DNA from: Fallopia convolvulus
Lineage: Eukaryota; Streptophyta; Magnoliopsida; Caryophyllales; Polygonaceae
Direction: 5' to 3'
Assembly: GCA_964016875.1 (NCBI GenBank)
Contig: OZ024726.1
Coordinates: forward strand, 33,407,503-33,471,502
Length of the DNA: 64,000 nt
Part shown: positions 32,017 through 43,464 of the stretch, one piece after another
Numbering within the stretch: position 1 is the first letter of the stretch
How the letters are laid out: each line of letters opens with the position of its first letter
Notes under the pieces: model-generated
Databases searched by the model: none
Told to the model about the DNA's origin: nothing
What the model saw: the letters and a program-made list of their open reading frames with translations, nothing else
Translations under genes and position numbers: made by a program

Positions 32017-33521
32017 TGATGTCACACTTTTTAGTTAGTTTTTTTGGGTCGTTTTTCTAGTTAGGTTGAGTCTTTTCTAGTTCTTTTGTGTTGTTTTGCA
32101 TATAATTCCGACCCTCTTTCGAGAGTTGGATTCATTTGTGTTTGTTTGTTGTCTTTGCAGGTGATCGAAGCGTTGAGGAGGAGATATCCCAGGTTTTTCA
32201 GCTTTCTAGGAGGTGGCGTTAGAGTTGTCTTGTGGCGGTGTTGGCTAGAAGGGAGAGAGTCATTGTTTTTGGAGCTTTGTTGATTTCAAGAAGGAAGTTT
32301 ACAAGATGAAGATGCCTTAGAAGGAACTTAAGGAAGTCTAAGAAGACCAAGAACGTTTAAGTAAGAAACATTAAAGAAGAACCGAGCTTTGGGACAAGTT
32401 TCGAGCAAAGAAATGAAGAAATCAAGAGCTGGCCAAGGTCGGTGACGACCCACTTTGGGTCGGTACCGAGCGTCACCCGGAGCCTGCGAAAGAAACTTGC
32501 GCCTTAAGTTAGGTTTTAGTAGATGTTTTATTTGTGGTTCTTTTTAAGATAGAATTTAGTTTCCTTTTAAGAACATTCCTACTACTATATAAAGGGCTTT
32601 TAAGGTTACTTTTGAGGGGACGTTGTTTTTGAGAGGCACGAGACGGAACGGACGAGTATTGCAAGTTGGTGTTCTAGAGTTAATTTTTATTCCAAGCTCT
32701 TGGACAATTTTGAGAGAGCTTTGGAGGTTTGCTTGGAGATTTGTAAGTTTGTTCTTTCAATTGAAGTTTGTTTGTTTTTGAATCATGTCTTCTCTTTTCT
32801 CTTTGATTGTTGATTGCATGATGACTCATGAGTAGTCTATTTTTCTAGGATTGGGGTGAAACTCGACATGGTTATGCGTGATTAAAGCATGAATCTTTGA
32901 TTAAAACATTTCCTTTAAATCTCTATCCTTTATCTTTCTTGTTTGTTCTTAATTCCTTGATGAAAGTTGAGGCAAGTTCATATTCATAATTGAGTTGAAA
33001 GATTAAATTGTGAATTTAGATGATATTTTGTGTTGAAGCGAAAGTTAAAACCTTTAGATAACAAGTAGGATTGCAAGTTTCTATCTTTATGAAAGTTGAG
33101 ATATGTGCTTGATTATTTATGGCGAAAGTCATTCATGAGATTATTGTTGGTTGATCTTTGGTTCATGTTTACATGCTTAGCTTTGTTGTGGTGGATCCTT
33201 CGTCCTAGATCTCTTTTATATTGATTTTTCGAAGTTTTTTCGCTACCTAAACTACCGACCCACTTTTGGTCGGTACCGTGCTCCCAGTTTTCTTGGTTTT
33301 TCTCTGCGTTGTGTGTCGTGTTATAGGTCGGTGACGACCCAGTTTTGGTCGGTGCCGAGCTGTTCCTGCGTGTGTTTTGTTTTGTTTTATTCTTGTTAGG
33401 ATTGATTACTAGACTTTGATTCTTCTAATTCCCGTGGACGAACCTGACCTCCCTGTACTCATCGGGGTCTTGATCTATAAATTTATTTGCTTGTTAGGAT
33501 CAAGGTAAAACCCTTACAACA
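32017..33521 (+). repeat. 3' LTR of the Athila-like element
   Basis: Same 1505-bp length and termini as the 5' LTR, with scattered base differences. Palindromes lie at 32437-32470, about 33253-33288, 33326-33339 and 33347-33359. Confidence 0.95.
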
Positions 33522-34275
33522 CCATCTAAAAAAGCGAAATACCCAATCAGGCTAGTCCCAAGTCAGAGGAAGGGTGAAGGCTAAACATCGCACGTTCCCC
33601 ACGGGAACGAGGTCAAAACATCGCAACCTCTCAAATAACGTTGTCGGTCAGGCAATGCGCTTCTAGAAGCAACGAGGATGAACCTTGCATACTCAAAAGC
33701 TGACACACCCGCCCCGCCCAACCATTCAAAGGCCACCTTATTCTCGACCAATAATCGACCACCTCTCTCTCGACCATGCTCCTCAAACATCTATAAATAG
33801 AAGAGAACCCCGAAGGTTGCAAGGGTCGAAAAACATCTCTAACTCAAAAACTATCTTGCTTGTTGAAGATCGACGTGCTGGAATAATCGTAAAGAGCACA
33901 TTACAATCAAGAGAAGATCAATAAAAAGACTTTGAGTCGCTCAAAGAAATCTCAAGTCCCAAAAGATCCTGCAAGCCGCTTTGCAAGCTACAATCCCGGC
34001 ATCATCAATAAGACTCTGGCCTCGCTAAATAGATAGCAATTCTCAAGCTTGTAATAGAAAAAGATCTCGCTAGCAGTTCGTAAGCGGTAATCTCGTTGTA
34101 ACAAAGAGGTCTCGAACCTCGTTAGGCAGAGACCTCGAATCTTGTAAAGAAGATCTTGGGCAGGATCCCGTAGTGTAACCTCATTTGGAAATCATTAATA
34201 AAAGTAAGGGTTTGTCTCGTCGAATATATAATCTCGTTACTTGTCTTTAGCGTCGGTTTATTTCGGGTTTCATCA

Positions 34276-35677
34276 TATATATATATATATATATATTGAT
34301 TTCCTCAATAATCTCTAATTTTATATACATGAAAAGTAATAAAAATATAGATAATAGTTAATCTTATTTAATCTTTACTTTACCAAACTGATTTTGGCTC
34401 CACAATAAATTAAATTAATTATATTTTAACTAATTCTAATAAAAACATTTATTTGCATCTTTCATATTAAGTTATATATTTTTTATTAAATTAATTATTA
34501 TTTTATTAAATCATATCTCTTCCATATTTTTAAAATATATACCCTTTTATTTTTATTCTTATTTTATCTCATTTACAAAAATAAAACCAGATTATGAAAT
34601 ATTATCAAGGAAAAGGAACAATGCATAATTATTAATCTATTATTATTCTCAACTTTAAACTTAATAATCCAAAATTCATTAATTTTTATAATTAAAAAAT
34701 AATAATATTTTGCATGTTACAAACAAAATATTAATTTCATTAAATTTATATTGTATTTTTTATTATTAATATTATTTTTATAATATGTCTAAAAAATAGT
34801 GAGCCGTAGTCGTAGTCGTGGATTGCATTATGGATACAACTTGTGATATTTTGCAATATCGCTCTTCCTCCTTCGTTTTTTTACCGTCCTCAGTCTATTA
34901 TTCTCCTCCGTTCTTCGCCGGTGCTCCCGCTTCTGTCGCCGCCCAAGTTGCTGAATAGACTGAATTGCGAGCAATTGTCCGTAGTCCGTAGATACGCGTG
35001 GGAATTGCGACCCATTCCGATTAGGAATGTCGGAGTTTGACACATTCATTTTCTGGAAGGTGATTTCTTCATCATCCGATGTCCAATTGGTTGAAATATT
35101 AGGAATGTCGGAGCTTTCCGTATTATGGATGTTTTCATTGTCTGCTATTCTCTTTCGCCTGTCTAATTCTTGCGCGTATTGGCCTGCTTTTGATTGCTCG
35201 GTTAATTCAAGGTAGAGATATGAATATATGACTGCCTTGAGTTGATCTGCTCCACTACATTCCCCTCTCCTCCTCTTTGATCAGTCTTGAATTTGATTTA
35301 CAGATACAAAATTGTTGCTATACACCCTTATCTAAAGTTTCTGGCAATGAGGACCACTTGCAATGAAAAATTCCTTTCCAGGCTTGACATCTTATTTTTA
35401 ATATCCTTCTCTCCCAGAAAACATTCTTGAGTGTACCAGTAGTACCACTATATATACTTTGTAATTTAAATTTATGAACATAAAATTTATATATTTTACA
35501 AGTAACTATCTAATTATAGCAATCCAGTGCAAAACCTATATAACCTTACGCATAGTAGTTTCTCAGGGGAAACTAATTACATCACACCTAGTGCAGATCT
35601 GATTGAATTGTATGACTGATTTTGTTGGGCATGAAAGCTTGATGAGTTGGCTTCTTGATTGATTAGATAGACTAAGC
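34276..35677. other. AT-rich sequence and unassigned region downstream of the LRR gene
   Basis: Begins with an (AT)n run and a decayed Helitron fragment (to about 34830). From 34850 to 35300 base composition is more balanced, but I recognise no protein in any frame. The 3' untranslated region of the LRR gene lies at the right end. Confidence 0.4.
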
Positions 35678-38582
35678 TTATCTTGCATTTAGGAGCATCC
35701 TTGGTATACTTTTCATCTTGGGCCTGCTCTCAGATTGGGCATCAACACAAGCCAATGCAATTCTAAGAACAGCCAGCATTTGGCTCTTTACAGCGGCTGA
35801 AGTGTGGCTGACATCAGTGTCCAGAATGTAATCCCACTTTTGTTGCTCTGTTGTTTTACTGATCACCCACTTGGCCAATTCTATTCCTTCACTAACGGCT
35901 GGCTTTCCCGTAACCAACTCAAGGAGAATCACACCAAAGCTGTATACATTTCCAGCTGCTGTTATCCTCATTGTATAAGCATACTCTACAATCCATAAAA
36001 AAAAAATTGGTTTTGTCCATTACTATAGAGTATAGAATTACTTGCAACAGTATTGTGAAAATGTGCTAAAACAAATGTTTACCTGGAGGAATATAGCCGA
36101 CTGAACCAGCAACAGCAGAGAGGCTGCCTGTGCTTTTCAAAGGATCAATCACCTTGCAAAGCTCAATGTCACCAATTTGAGGCTCCTTGATGGACTTGAG
36201 CATAATAGTTTTGCTTGAAAGGTCAAAGAGGAGGATTGGACCAGTTGAGCATCCATGGAGAAAAGCCAAGCCTTGAGCTACTCCAATCGCTATGCTGTAA
36301 CGACTTGCCCAGTCCAGAGCAAATCCTGAGCTGCCATGGAGGATATCAAACAGTGTCCCCTTGTGAGCATATTCATAAAAAAGATAGGCGCTGTCGTCTG
36401 CCAACATGTAGGCAAGTGGAACCATGACATTTGAGTTGCTAAGCCGCCCCAAAGCCTCGAGCTCCTTTCTGAAGTTTTCATGGCTGTCCAGTTGAAACAT
36501 TTTCCCGCTCCAGTTAAGTTTCTTTACAAAATAGCGTGACCCAGATGGCATCACTACTTTGTAGTAGGATATATACCGTGTGGTCATCACAACATTGATT
36601 CCTCTAGTTACTGTTTCCATGGCTTTGCTGAAGTCAATGTTTGATCTGTGGATGCCATTTGAGGTCAATAGGTGACCTTCTGTGAAATGTGACATGCCAT
36701 CCTCTCTTGTCTGTACTTTGGCTTCCCTGACTCTGTAGAATCGTCTTAACAGTGTCACGACAAGAACTGCAATTACGACACCGGTAATTGCTGCACTTAC
36801 AACTATTGCAATCGTGACCTCTACTGGTGCTCGCTTATGATGATTGGTGCTTGGTGGTGATGCAGTAATGTTTTTGAGATCTTGATTTCCTGGCCTTATG
36901 GTGACATTCACATTTAAACTGAATGACGGAAGTGTTCCATATAAGTTATTGTTATTTAGAAGCAGCTCTATCAAGCTAGGCATCTGTGTGAGAAAGTTGG
37001 GTACATCACCAACAAACTTGTTGTTTGAGAGATCCAGAACCTGTAAATTGCTCAGTCTATTTAGACTCTTTGGGATTGTTTCTTCGAAGAGATTGTTGCT
37101 GAGATTGAGAGTGTATATAGTTGCGGGCATAAGTGGAATGACTCCACTTAGTCTATTCATCCCCAGCTGGACTTCGCCTAATGAATTCATCTTTTCAGTT
37201 CCACTGGGTATTGAACCACTAAGATTGTTCCCTTGCAAGTCCAAATTCATTAGCTTTTGCAAGCTCGAGATGGAATCAGGGATCGTCCCGTTGAGATGAT
37301 TTGAACTGATGTTCAAGGTTGACAAATTTGATAGCTTGCTGATTTCAGAAGGGATCTTTCCGTTTAACTCGTTCACCTGAAGGTTCAAAACGGTCAACTT
37401 TGTAAGACTGCTCAGCTCAACTGGCAATTCACCGGAGAAGCTATTTTGTGCCAAGCTCAACAACTGCAAGCTTTGACAAGACCCCAATTCAGAAGGAATC
37501 GGCCCGTTGAATTTGTTATTCTCCAACTCCAGATAGACAAGACCTCCAAGCTTCTCACAGATTGAAATAGGAATCTGCCCACTTAATGAATTATTCCCTA
37601 ATCGCAGCCTAACCAAACCATTAGCTGACAAATTTTCAGGTATCGAACCTTCTAACATATTAGAAGAGAAATCCAGAGTCTCCAAATTGTTATATGATAG
37701 AAGATCATCCGGTATTGACCCATTTAGTTTATTATAACTGAGGTCTAATTTCTTTAGGTATTTTGAAATCCCAGATGGGATTGTACCAGAAAAATGGTTT
37801 TGATTTGCTGCAAATCGTGAGAGCGATGTGATATTGGCTAGATTTCCTGGGATAGGACCAGTAAGGCTGTTGGAAGACAGTACTAAAGTTTCTAACATGG
37901 ACAACTCTGCTATCCTGGAAGACAAGTTCCCATTGAAATTATTTGAACTCAGATCAATAAGTGTCAAGTTCTTGTAATCAGCAAGATAAACTGGGATTGG
38001 ACCACTCAATTGATTATTGCTAAGGCTCAAGCTCTTGAGCTGTATCAAACCATTTAACGATTCTCCAATCATCCCAGAAAAGCTATTACGGGAGAAGTCC
38101 AGGGATTCCAAGCTTGTGAAGCCATTAAAGGCGGGAAAAGAACCGGAAATGTTGTTTAAACTGAAGTTCAAAACCTTCAACCCTTCAATCCGGCCACAAT
38201 TAGTGAAAAACTCATTTGGAATGGAGGCAAGTGCGTTTCTAGAGACATCTAAGGACTCCAAGGTATCAATTTGACAAACTAGACCAAGAAAAGTGGAGTT
38301 GCTAAGCTGAAGATTGGACAAGGAAAGCTTGGAGATGGTGGAATTATTGTTGCAGATAACACCAGCCCATGCACAAGGATCTTTGTTGGGATTCCATGAG
38401 CTGAGCTCGTTCTGGCTATGGAGGAGATCATACAGATTTTCCATGGCGGATTTCTGTTTAGGGAGAAGCTGACCTGATGAGCTCTCCATCATGGTCAGCA
38501 GAAAGAAACAAAAGAGGAGAATTTCAAGAACAACATACCTGATTCTGGTGCTCATTTTTGTGGGCATGTTAGAGCAGGACAT
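35678..38582 (-). CDS. LRR receptor-like protein with degenerate kinase domain, 935 aa
   Basis: Two exons on the minus strand: 38582-36083 and 35985-35678. The intron has GT-AG borders in phase 1 and the summed 2808 bp end in TAA. Residues about 12-38 form a signal peptide. A short N-cap with DPCAWAGVIC leads into roughly 20 leucine-rich repeats to about residue 560, with a membrane span near 587-613 and then a kinase-like domain. The glycine loop is not recognisable. The ATP lysine is kept (YFVKKL, about 686), but the HRD loop reads LFDLSS and the DFG site reads GDIEL. It resembles the PXC3/At2g41820 group of plant LRR receptors, which share the GEIEISK-type motif and GYIPPEYAYTM. It is probably a pseudokinase that signals through partners. 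The intron falls within the activation segment. Confidence 0.88.
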
Positions 38583-38945
38583 TCGTCAGTGTTTTTGTAA
38601 GGTTTTACTGACTACGTTATTGTAACTTTGTTTTTTGAGGTGGATTCTTGAAGCAATATATACTATTATTAAGTGTTTCTGTTCAGGTTTTTGAAGAAAA
38701 CGGAGGAGTAAAACACAAGGTGGAGTAATGGAAGGAGAGAGGAAGAAGAGAGAAGTATAATGTGGTGTTGACTGGAAAAGCAGAATGAGAAAAGAAAACC
38801 AAAATATGCCGTGTGAATAAATGTTGGAGTTACTGCATTTTCTTAAGATGACTTTCAGACTTTGACTAAACCCAAACCTCGGGGTTTGCGTTTTCTAACT
38901 TGGTGACGTCATGTGGCCCCACTTTCTTTGACTGCGGAGTTCGCC
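38583..38945 (-). promoter_or_regulatory. Upstream region of the LRR gene: TATA, W-boxes, TGACGTCA
   Basis: A TATA-like TATATATT (minus strand; 38656-38663) lies about 75 bp before the ATG. TTGACT, the WRKY W-box core, occurs at 38768-38773, 38862-38867 and 38928-38933. TGACGTCA, a bZIP (TGA/CRE-type) palindrome, lies at 38904-38911. The combination suggests stress- or defence-responsive control; this is inference from motifs. Confidence 0.5.
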
Positions 38946-40834
38946 GTGTTAATTGGGGTAGTTTAATCTCCAAATTCATAGAAGACTCTTCGTAGTTGTG
39001 TGGGGCCCGTGGGCCAATGAATTCTAAATACTTTTCTGAATAGCTATTCGAATTTTATTCTTAGTCTTGAAAACTAGGGGTGGCAAATCGGTAAATCGGT
39101 CGGATTTCGGTTGGGTTATTCGGATTTCGATTAGTATCGGGTATGATCGATAATCGGGTATCTCGAGTCGGGTCGGATGTGTAAATTGTCGGTTACCTCG
39201 GGGTTATCGGGTCAAAATCGGTCAAGCAAGTCCGGATTTCGGTTTAGTCGGTTTCGGGTTGAGTCAGTTTTTGCAATTTTCGATTGAATCGGATTTCGGT
39301 TGAATCGGCTCAGTTAAATCGGTGTTCGGTTAAATCAAATTTTGGTTGAATTAGGTCTTGATTGAATTTCGGTTGAAATCGATATTAAGAGTTCAAAATA
39401 ACTTTATTTAAGTGATAAAAGTTATATGAATTTAATGAATGGGTCATGATAATATTAAGAATCGTTGTATTTATAATATACTATTTGAATTTGAATTTGA
39501 ATTTAAATTTGAATTTGAATTTTATATTGAGTTTTTAAAGATGAAATTTACCACTTGTAGAATAAATCAATTAATATTTGACCGGAAAAGTCAATCAAAT
39601 TAATAGATGATCACAATTTACAAATTCATAAGATACAATATTCACAAATCACAAGTAAAGACTATATGCTATTAAACATATGTAAGATTTTATATTCATA
39701 AAAAATTCTTATGATATTGCAATCAACTAATTACATGTTACAACTAATGATTATATGATGTTATACTCCAATAATTTAAAATGATCTCAGTTCACAAATA
39801 ATAATTTTATAGTCACATAAAATTTCAAGATCATATACATAAATAAATAAAATCTTTACATTTTATTGAAGAAATATATCTTTTGTGATGAATAATAATA
39901 TTGGAATCCATGACTATATGAGACTATGGTAAGTAGTTCTAAAGTCATTAAAATAATTTCAATCATTACTATATACTAGAGCGGAGATTAAAATAATATA
40001 TAAAATGATTCCATATTAAAATATATCATTCATCTTTTTTTTAAATCAAACTGATTAGTTGAAATTTAATCGAATTATTTCTAAATATTTATATATATTA
40101 AAAAAATATTTGTTTTATTTTGGGATAATATTATTTTTTAGATAAGATATATATAATTCTTAAAATATCCTTTCTTATATCAATTTTTAATGATTATTTT
40201 CTAAAATATTCTTGTTTATATAATCAGTTTGATCAAAATTTAACAAGTACAAATACATAATACAATAATTTTATAAAATTCCGTAAAAGGTGCGAGAACT
40301 AACACTATTTCATAACTAAATGATTATACGATCTCTTATATTCATATGATCTTATATATTAATAACATATAAGATCTTATATTCTATCAAGCAATAGTTT
40401 TGAAAACTCAAAACATAAATATTATAAAATCTCATATTGATTTTGGTATAACTATGATGAATAATTGAATATAGACATAAATAAATAAAATATTTTTTTC
40501 ATTTGATAAATATATTTTTTTGTGAAGAATAATGATATTGGTGTGTATGACTTGTGAGATTATGATCAATATAGTTTTAAAAATTATTAAAATGATTTCA
40601 ATCTAATATCCAAATAATTATTCATATCTTATATTTACATGATCTTATACATTAAACATAAATAAGAACTTATATTGTTTTGGAAACTAAAAACACAAAA
40701 TAGATAAAATATCATATTGATATTAGTATAACTATCACAATATACATAAATAAATAAGATCTTAATAGACTATTATTAAATAAATATATCTTTTTGTGAT
40801 GAATGATGATATCTACCTAATACATTATAAAGCA

Positions 40835-41110
40835 GAAACCATGTCTGTTGAAAAAATTGCATCACGTGATGTTACTAGAATAAAATAATGTCAAGCTTTT
40901 AAATAATAACTTGTATTATTCTTTTTATACATCCAATTTTTTATATTATAATAACTTTATCTATTCATATGTTGATACTTTCTATATTAGTTTTATGCAT
41001 ATCATATCTTTTAACAAAACTTGATCTATATGATAATATTTTTTATATTAATTTTATACATAATAAATTTTCTTTTCTTTTAACAAATCTTGCACTCCAA
41101 GTATATAATT
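40835..41110. repeat. Segment paralogous to 20035-20123 plus 21114-21300
   Basis: Matches both flanks of the Helitron dimer at 20124-21113 and contains the uninterrupted insertion site CTTGTATTATTC at 40911-40922. Confidence 0.85.
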
Positions 41111-41276
41111 TTTTTAACTATATGCTGATATTTTAAAATATAATAAACTATCTATAGAATATATGATATATTTTAGTATACATTAGTATATCTACATAAA
41201 TTTTAATAAATTAACGTTAAAACTATTTTAATAAATATTTTAATAAGTTACATTATCATTGCTAGATTTCCTACCG

Positions 41277-41335
41277 TAAACCCTAAACCCTAAACCCTAA
41301 ACCCTAAAACCTAAACCTTAAACCTTAAACCCTAA
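41277..41335. repeat. Interstitial telomere-like repeat
   Basis: CCCTAAA units in a row (about four perfect), followed by variants ACCTAAA, CCTTAAA and CCCTAAAAA. It matches the Arabidopsis-type plant telomere repeat. Confidence 0.95.
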
Positions 41336-41559
41336 AAAATAAGAACCCAAATACATAACCTTAGTAAATATTTTATAAAAAATGATTTTTTATGCATACT
41401 AATATCTTTAGAAAAATAAAAAAATAATTCAATATATTCAATTCAAGTGAAATTAACATTTTAAAAAATTTAATCAAAATATTGGGAAATATCTCAGAGA
41501 ATAATGAAAATAATTTTTAAATATCTCAACAAATAATGATTTTTTTTTAAATTTTATAT

Positions 41560-41623
41560 TACTATTAAATTATTGTATAATCTTTAATAAATTATCCCGT
41601 GAATATCACGTGAAGTAAACTAG
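41560..41623 (+). mobile_element. Helitron 3' terminus
   Basis: Hairpin CGTGA-ATA-TCACG (about 41598-41610), then AAACTAG at 41617-41623 followed by T. The 5' end was not located. Confidence 0.5.
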
Positions 41624-41731
41624 TTGGTATCTAACAATCTATGACTTTGATCAATAGTTCTAACTTCTAAGACATTTAAATGATTATATGATCTTTTTAT
41701 AATGACATGATCATATATATGTATACATTTA

Positions 41732-42518
41732 GAGTTTTGCTATTCATCGCCCCGGGGGCGACAAATAAAATCCTTAAAATAGAATATCAAATATAAATCA
41801 GATATTTAAATTTTTTTTGTTTCTAATTTTATATGACTCAATCTTTATCAAATATTGACTTAAGATTAACAAATAAATTATGGAATATTATTTTCTTAAA
41901 TTTTTGACATATTATCTTCTTGTATATTACCTGGTAATATGAAAAAAGAAAAGAGAAACCATTTTGATATGTATTTAAGTGATGCAAAATTTGATTAATT
42001 TGTCATCAACTAGTATAATACAGTCAAAATTTGATTGATCATTTGTATCATGTTCTAAAAAATATTTTTACCTATTTAAAAATTTTAAAAATCTGTTTAC
42101 TTAGATTTAAATTAACCACTTTGCTTTATTTACTTAGAGTTTAATTAATCGCTTTGTTTGTTGATAGACATTGCGACTGAATGAAATAAAAAAAGATAAT
42201 AATAATTAAAAAGAAAATTACATAGTACAAGATTTGCTCAATTTTAAAAAATGCAAAACTTAAAATGTGTTGATTGATACAAGATGAAAACATATAACTA
42301 TCATTGAAGCTACTAGGAAAGAATCCGAATCCAATTCAAAAAGATTTTCTAAAAAAAGATTTTACTCAATTAACTAATTTTGATTTTTCCATAAATAAAT
42401 AATTATAAAAGATATCGTAAAGATTCACCCATATTTATTGTTAATATTTGAGCTATAGATAAAACATTCTATTTTGAGTATTTTATTTGTCGCCCCCGGG
42501 CGACAAATAGCAAAACCC
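41732..42518. mobile_element. TIR element, 787 bp, GC-rich termini
   Basis: Ends GAGTTTTGCTATTCATCGCC and, in reverse complement, GGGTTTTGCTATTTGTCGCC; both continue with GGGGGCGACAAATAAAAT, giving about 55-bp inverted repeats. Flanks ATACATTTA (41723-41731) and ATATATTTA (42519-42527) match 8 of 9, suiting a MULE-type duplication. No coding capacity. A related end, CCCGTTGGCGACAAATAAAA, occurs alone at 55207-55226. Confidence 0.75.
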
Positions 42519-43003
42519 ATATATTTATAGTAAATTCAGTTTGAATTATTCCAGGTCTCGGGTATAATCGGGTTCGGGTTGTTTCGGGTGTAATCGGGTT
42601 CGGTTGTTCGGTTTTCGGATACAACTGGTTCGGGTACAATCGAGTTCGGGTTGTTCGGATTCGGGTATGTATCGGGTTGGTATTTTCGGATATAATCGGT
42701 TTCGGATTGCTTTTTTAAACGGGTTGCTTTCGGGTTCGGGTTAGAATCGATCAGATCGGGTCGGTTTCAGATTTCATTTTGTAATTTTTTTCGGATAGCG
42801 GTCGGTTCTCGAATCGGGTTGTTCGGTCGGTTATTTTGGGTCGGATCAGAATTTGCCACCCCTATTGAAAACCTTTTTAAAATCTTAGTGACTTCTAAAT
42901 ATTAGTAAGATATGTTAACAAACATTATGTCAAATTTATTGATAAAGAGGTAACTATCTTAGAATTCTGCGTCAATTTGTAATTATCAAAGTTATTATAA
43001 CTT

Positions 43004-43198
43004 TTTTTTTTGTCTTTTGGCTCGCTCGGCTTGATCGGTCGGACACCGCTATATATTTGGACTGGGTACTTCATGGCCCCATTTTGGGGGAGACCCTCCC
43101 AATATCAGTTTCTTCATACATGCCGCCGGTGAGTTTCGAACTTCGAATCTCCTGAACAGTCTAACACCACTTTACCACTAGACCAACTGAGTATTAGT
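43004..43198 (-). mobile_element. tRNA-derived SINE, 195 bp
   Basis: Flanked by the perfect 16-bp duplication AAAGTTATTATAACTT (42988-43003 and 43199-43214). On the minus strand it starts with a tRNA-like head (CTCAGTTGGTCTAGTGG as A-box region, GAAGTTCGAAACTC as B-box region) and ends in an A-rich tail. This is the full structure of a plant SINE. Confidence 0.9.
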
Positions 43199-43464
43199 AA
43201 AGTTATTATAACTTGTCAAGTCTCACTAGCCTAAAATAAATAGTAGTGTACCTAATTATTAGGTTGCGACTTTAATTTTTTCTTCTTTTGCTATAATATC
43301 CTAATTCTACAGAAGTTATTGTGACTTGTAAGAGCAAATTGTTACTATTATTTATATTATTATTCAATAAGAGGTTTCATTTACAAAATTAACTGTATTA
43401 AGAGATATAAAATCGAGGCATTTTTTTTGGCCAGGAAAGAGGGCTAGAGCCCTTGCGATATGTA

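Larger units (their letters stand above)
21694..33521 (+). mobile_element. Full-length Athila-like Ty3/gypsy retrotransposon, 11.8 kb
   Basis: Two 1505-bp LTRs (21694-23198 and 32017-33521), the duplication CCATC at 21689-21693 and 33522-33526, a primer-binding site for tRNA-Asp, gag, pol in the order protease-RT-RNase H-integrase, a third ORF after pol, and a polypurine tract. This layout and the DLGAS protease motif place it in the plant Athila/Tat branch. The equal LTR lengths and few differences suggest a fairly recent insertion. Gag is internally deleted and interrupted, so it is probably not autonomous now. It carries about 13 clusters of a GGTCGGTACCGACC-type palindrome. Confidence 0.95.
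21587..34275 (+). mobile_element. Solo LTR (about 856 bp) split by the Athila element
   Basis: Outer parts 21587-21693 and 33527-34275 join cleanly once the Athila insertion is removed. Termini are TGATGG and TTTCATCA, flanked by TATAT (21582-21586 and 34276-34280), although that duplication lies in AT-repeat sequence and is weak evidence. A TATA box (CTATAAATAGAAG, around 33790) and AATAAAAGTAAG (around 34197) suit a plus-strand LTR promoter and poly(A) signal. No internal domains remain. Confidence 0.65.
39075..42864. mobile_element. hAT-type DNA transposon, 3.8 kb, with nested insertions
   Basis: Perfect 8-bp duplication TTGAAAAC (39067-39074 and 42865-42872). Ends TAGGGGTGGCAAAT and ATTTGCCACCCCTA are exact inverted repeats. 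Subterminal regions (39090-39370 and 42540-42845) are filled with ATCGGTTTCGG and TTCGGGT motifs in opposite orientations. The AT-rich interior holds no transposase; it has a segment paralogous to 20035-21300, a telomere-like tract, a Helitron 3' end and a nested TIR element. Confidence 0.9.
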
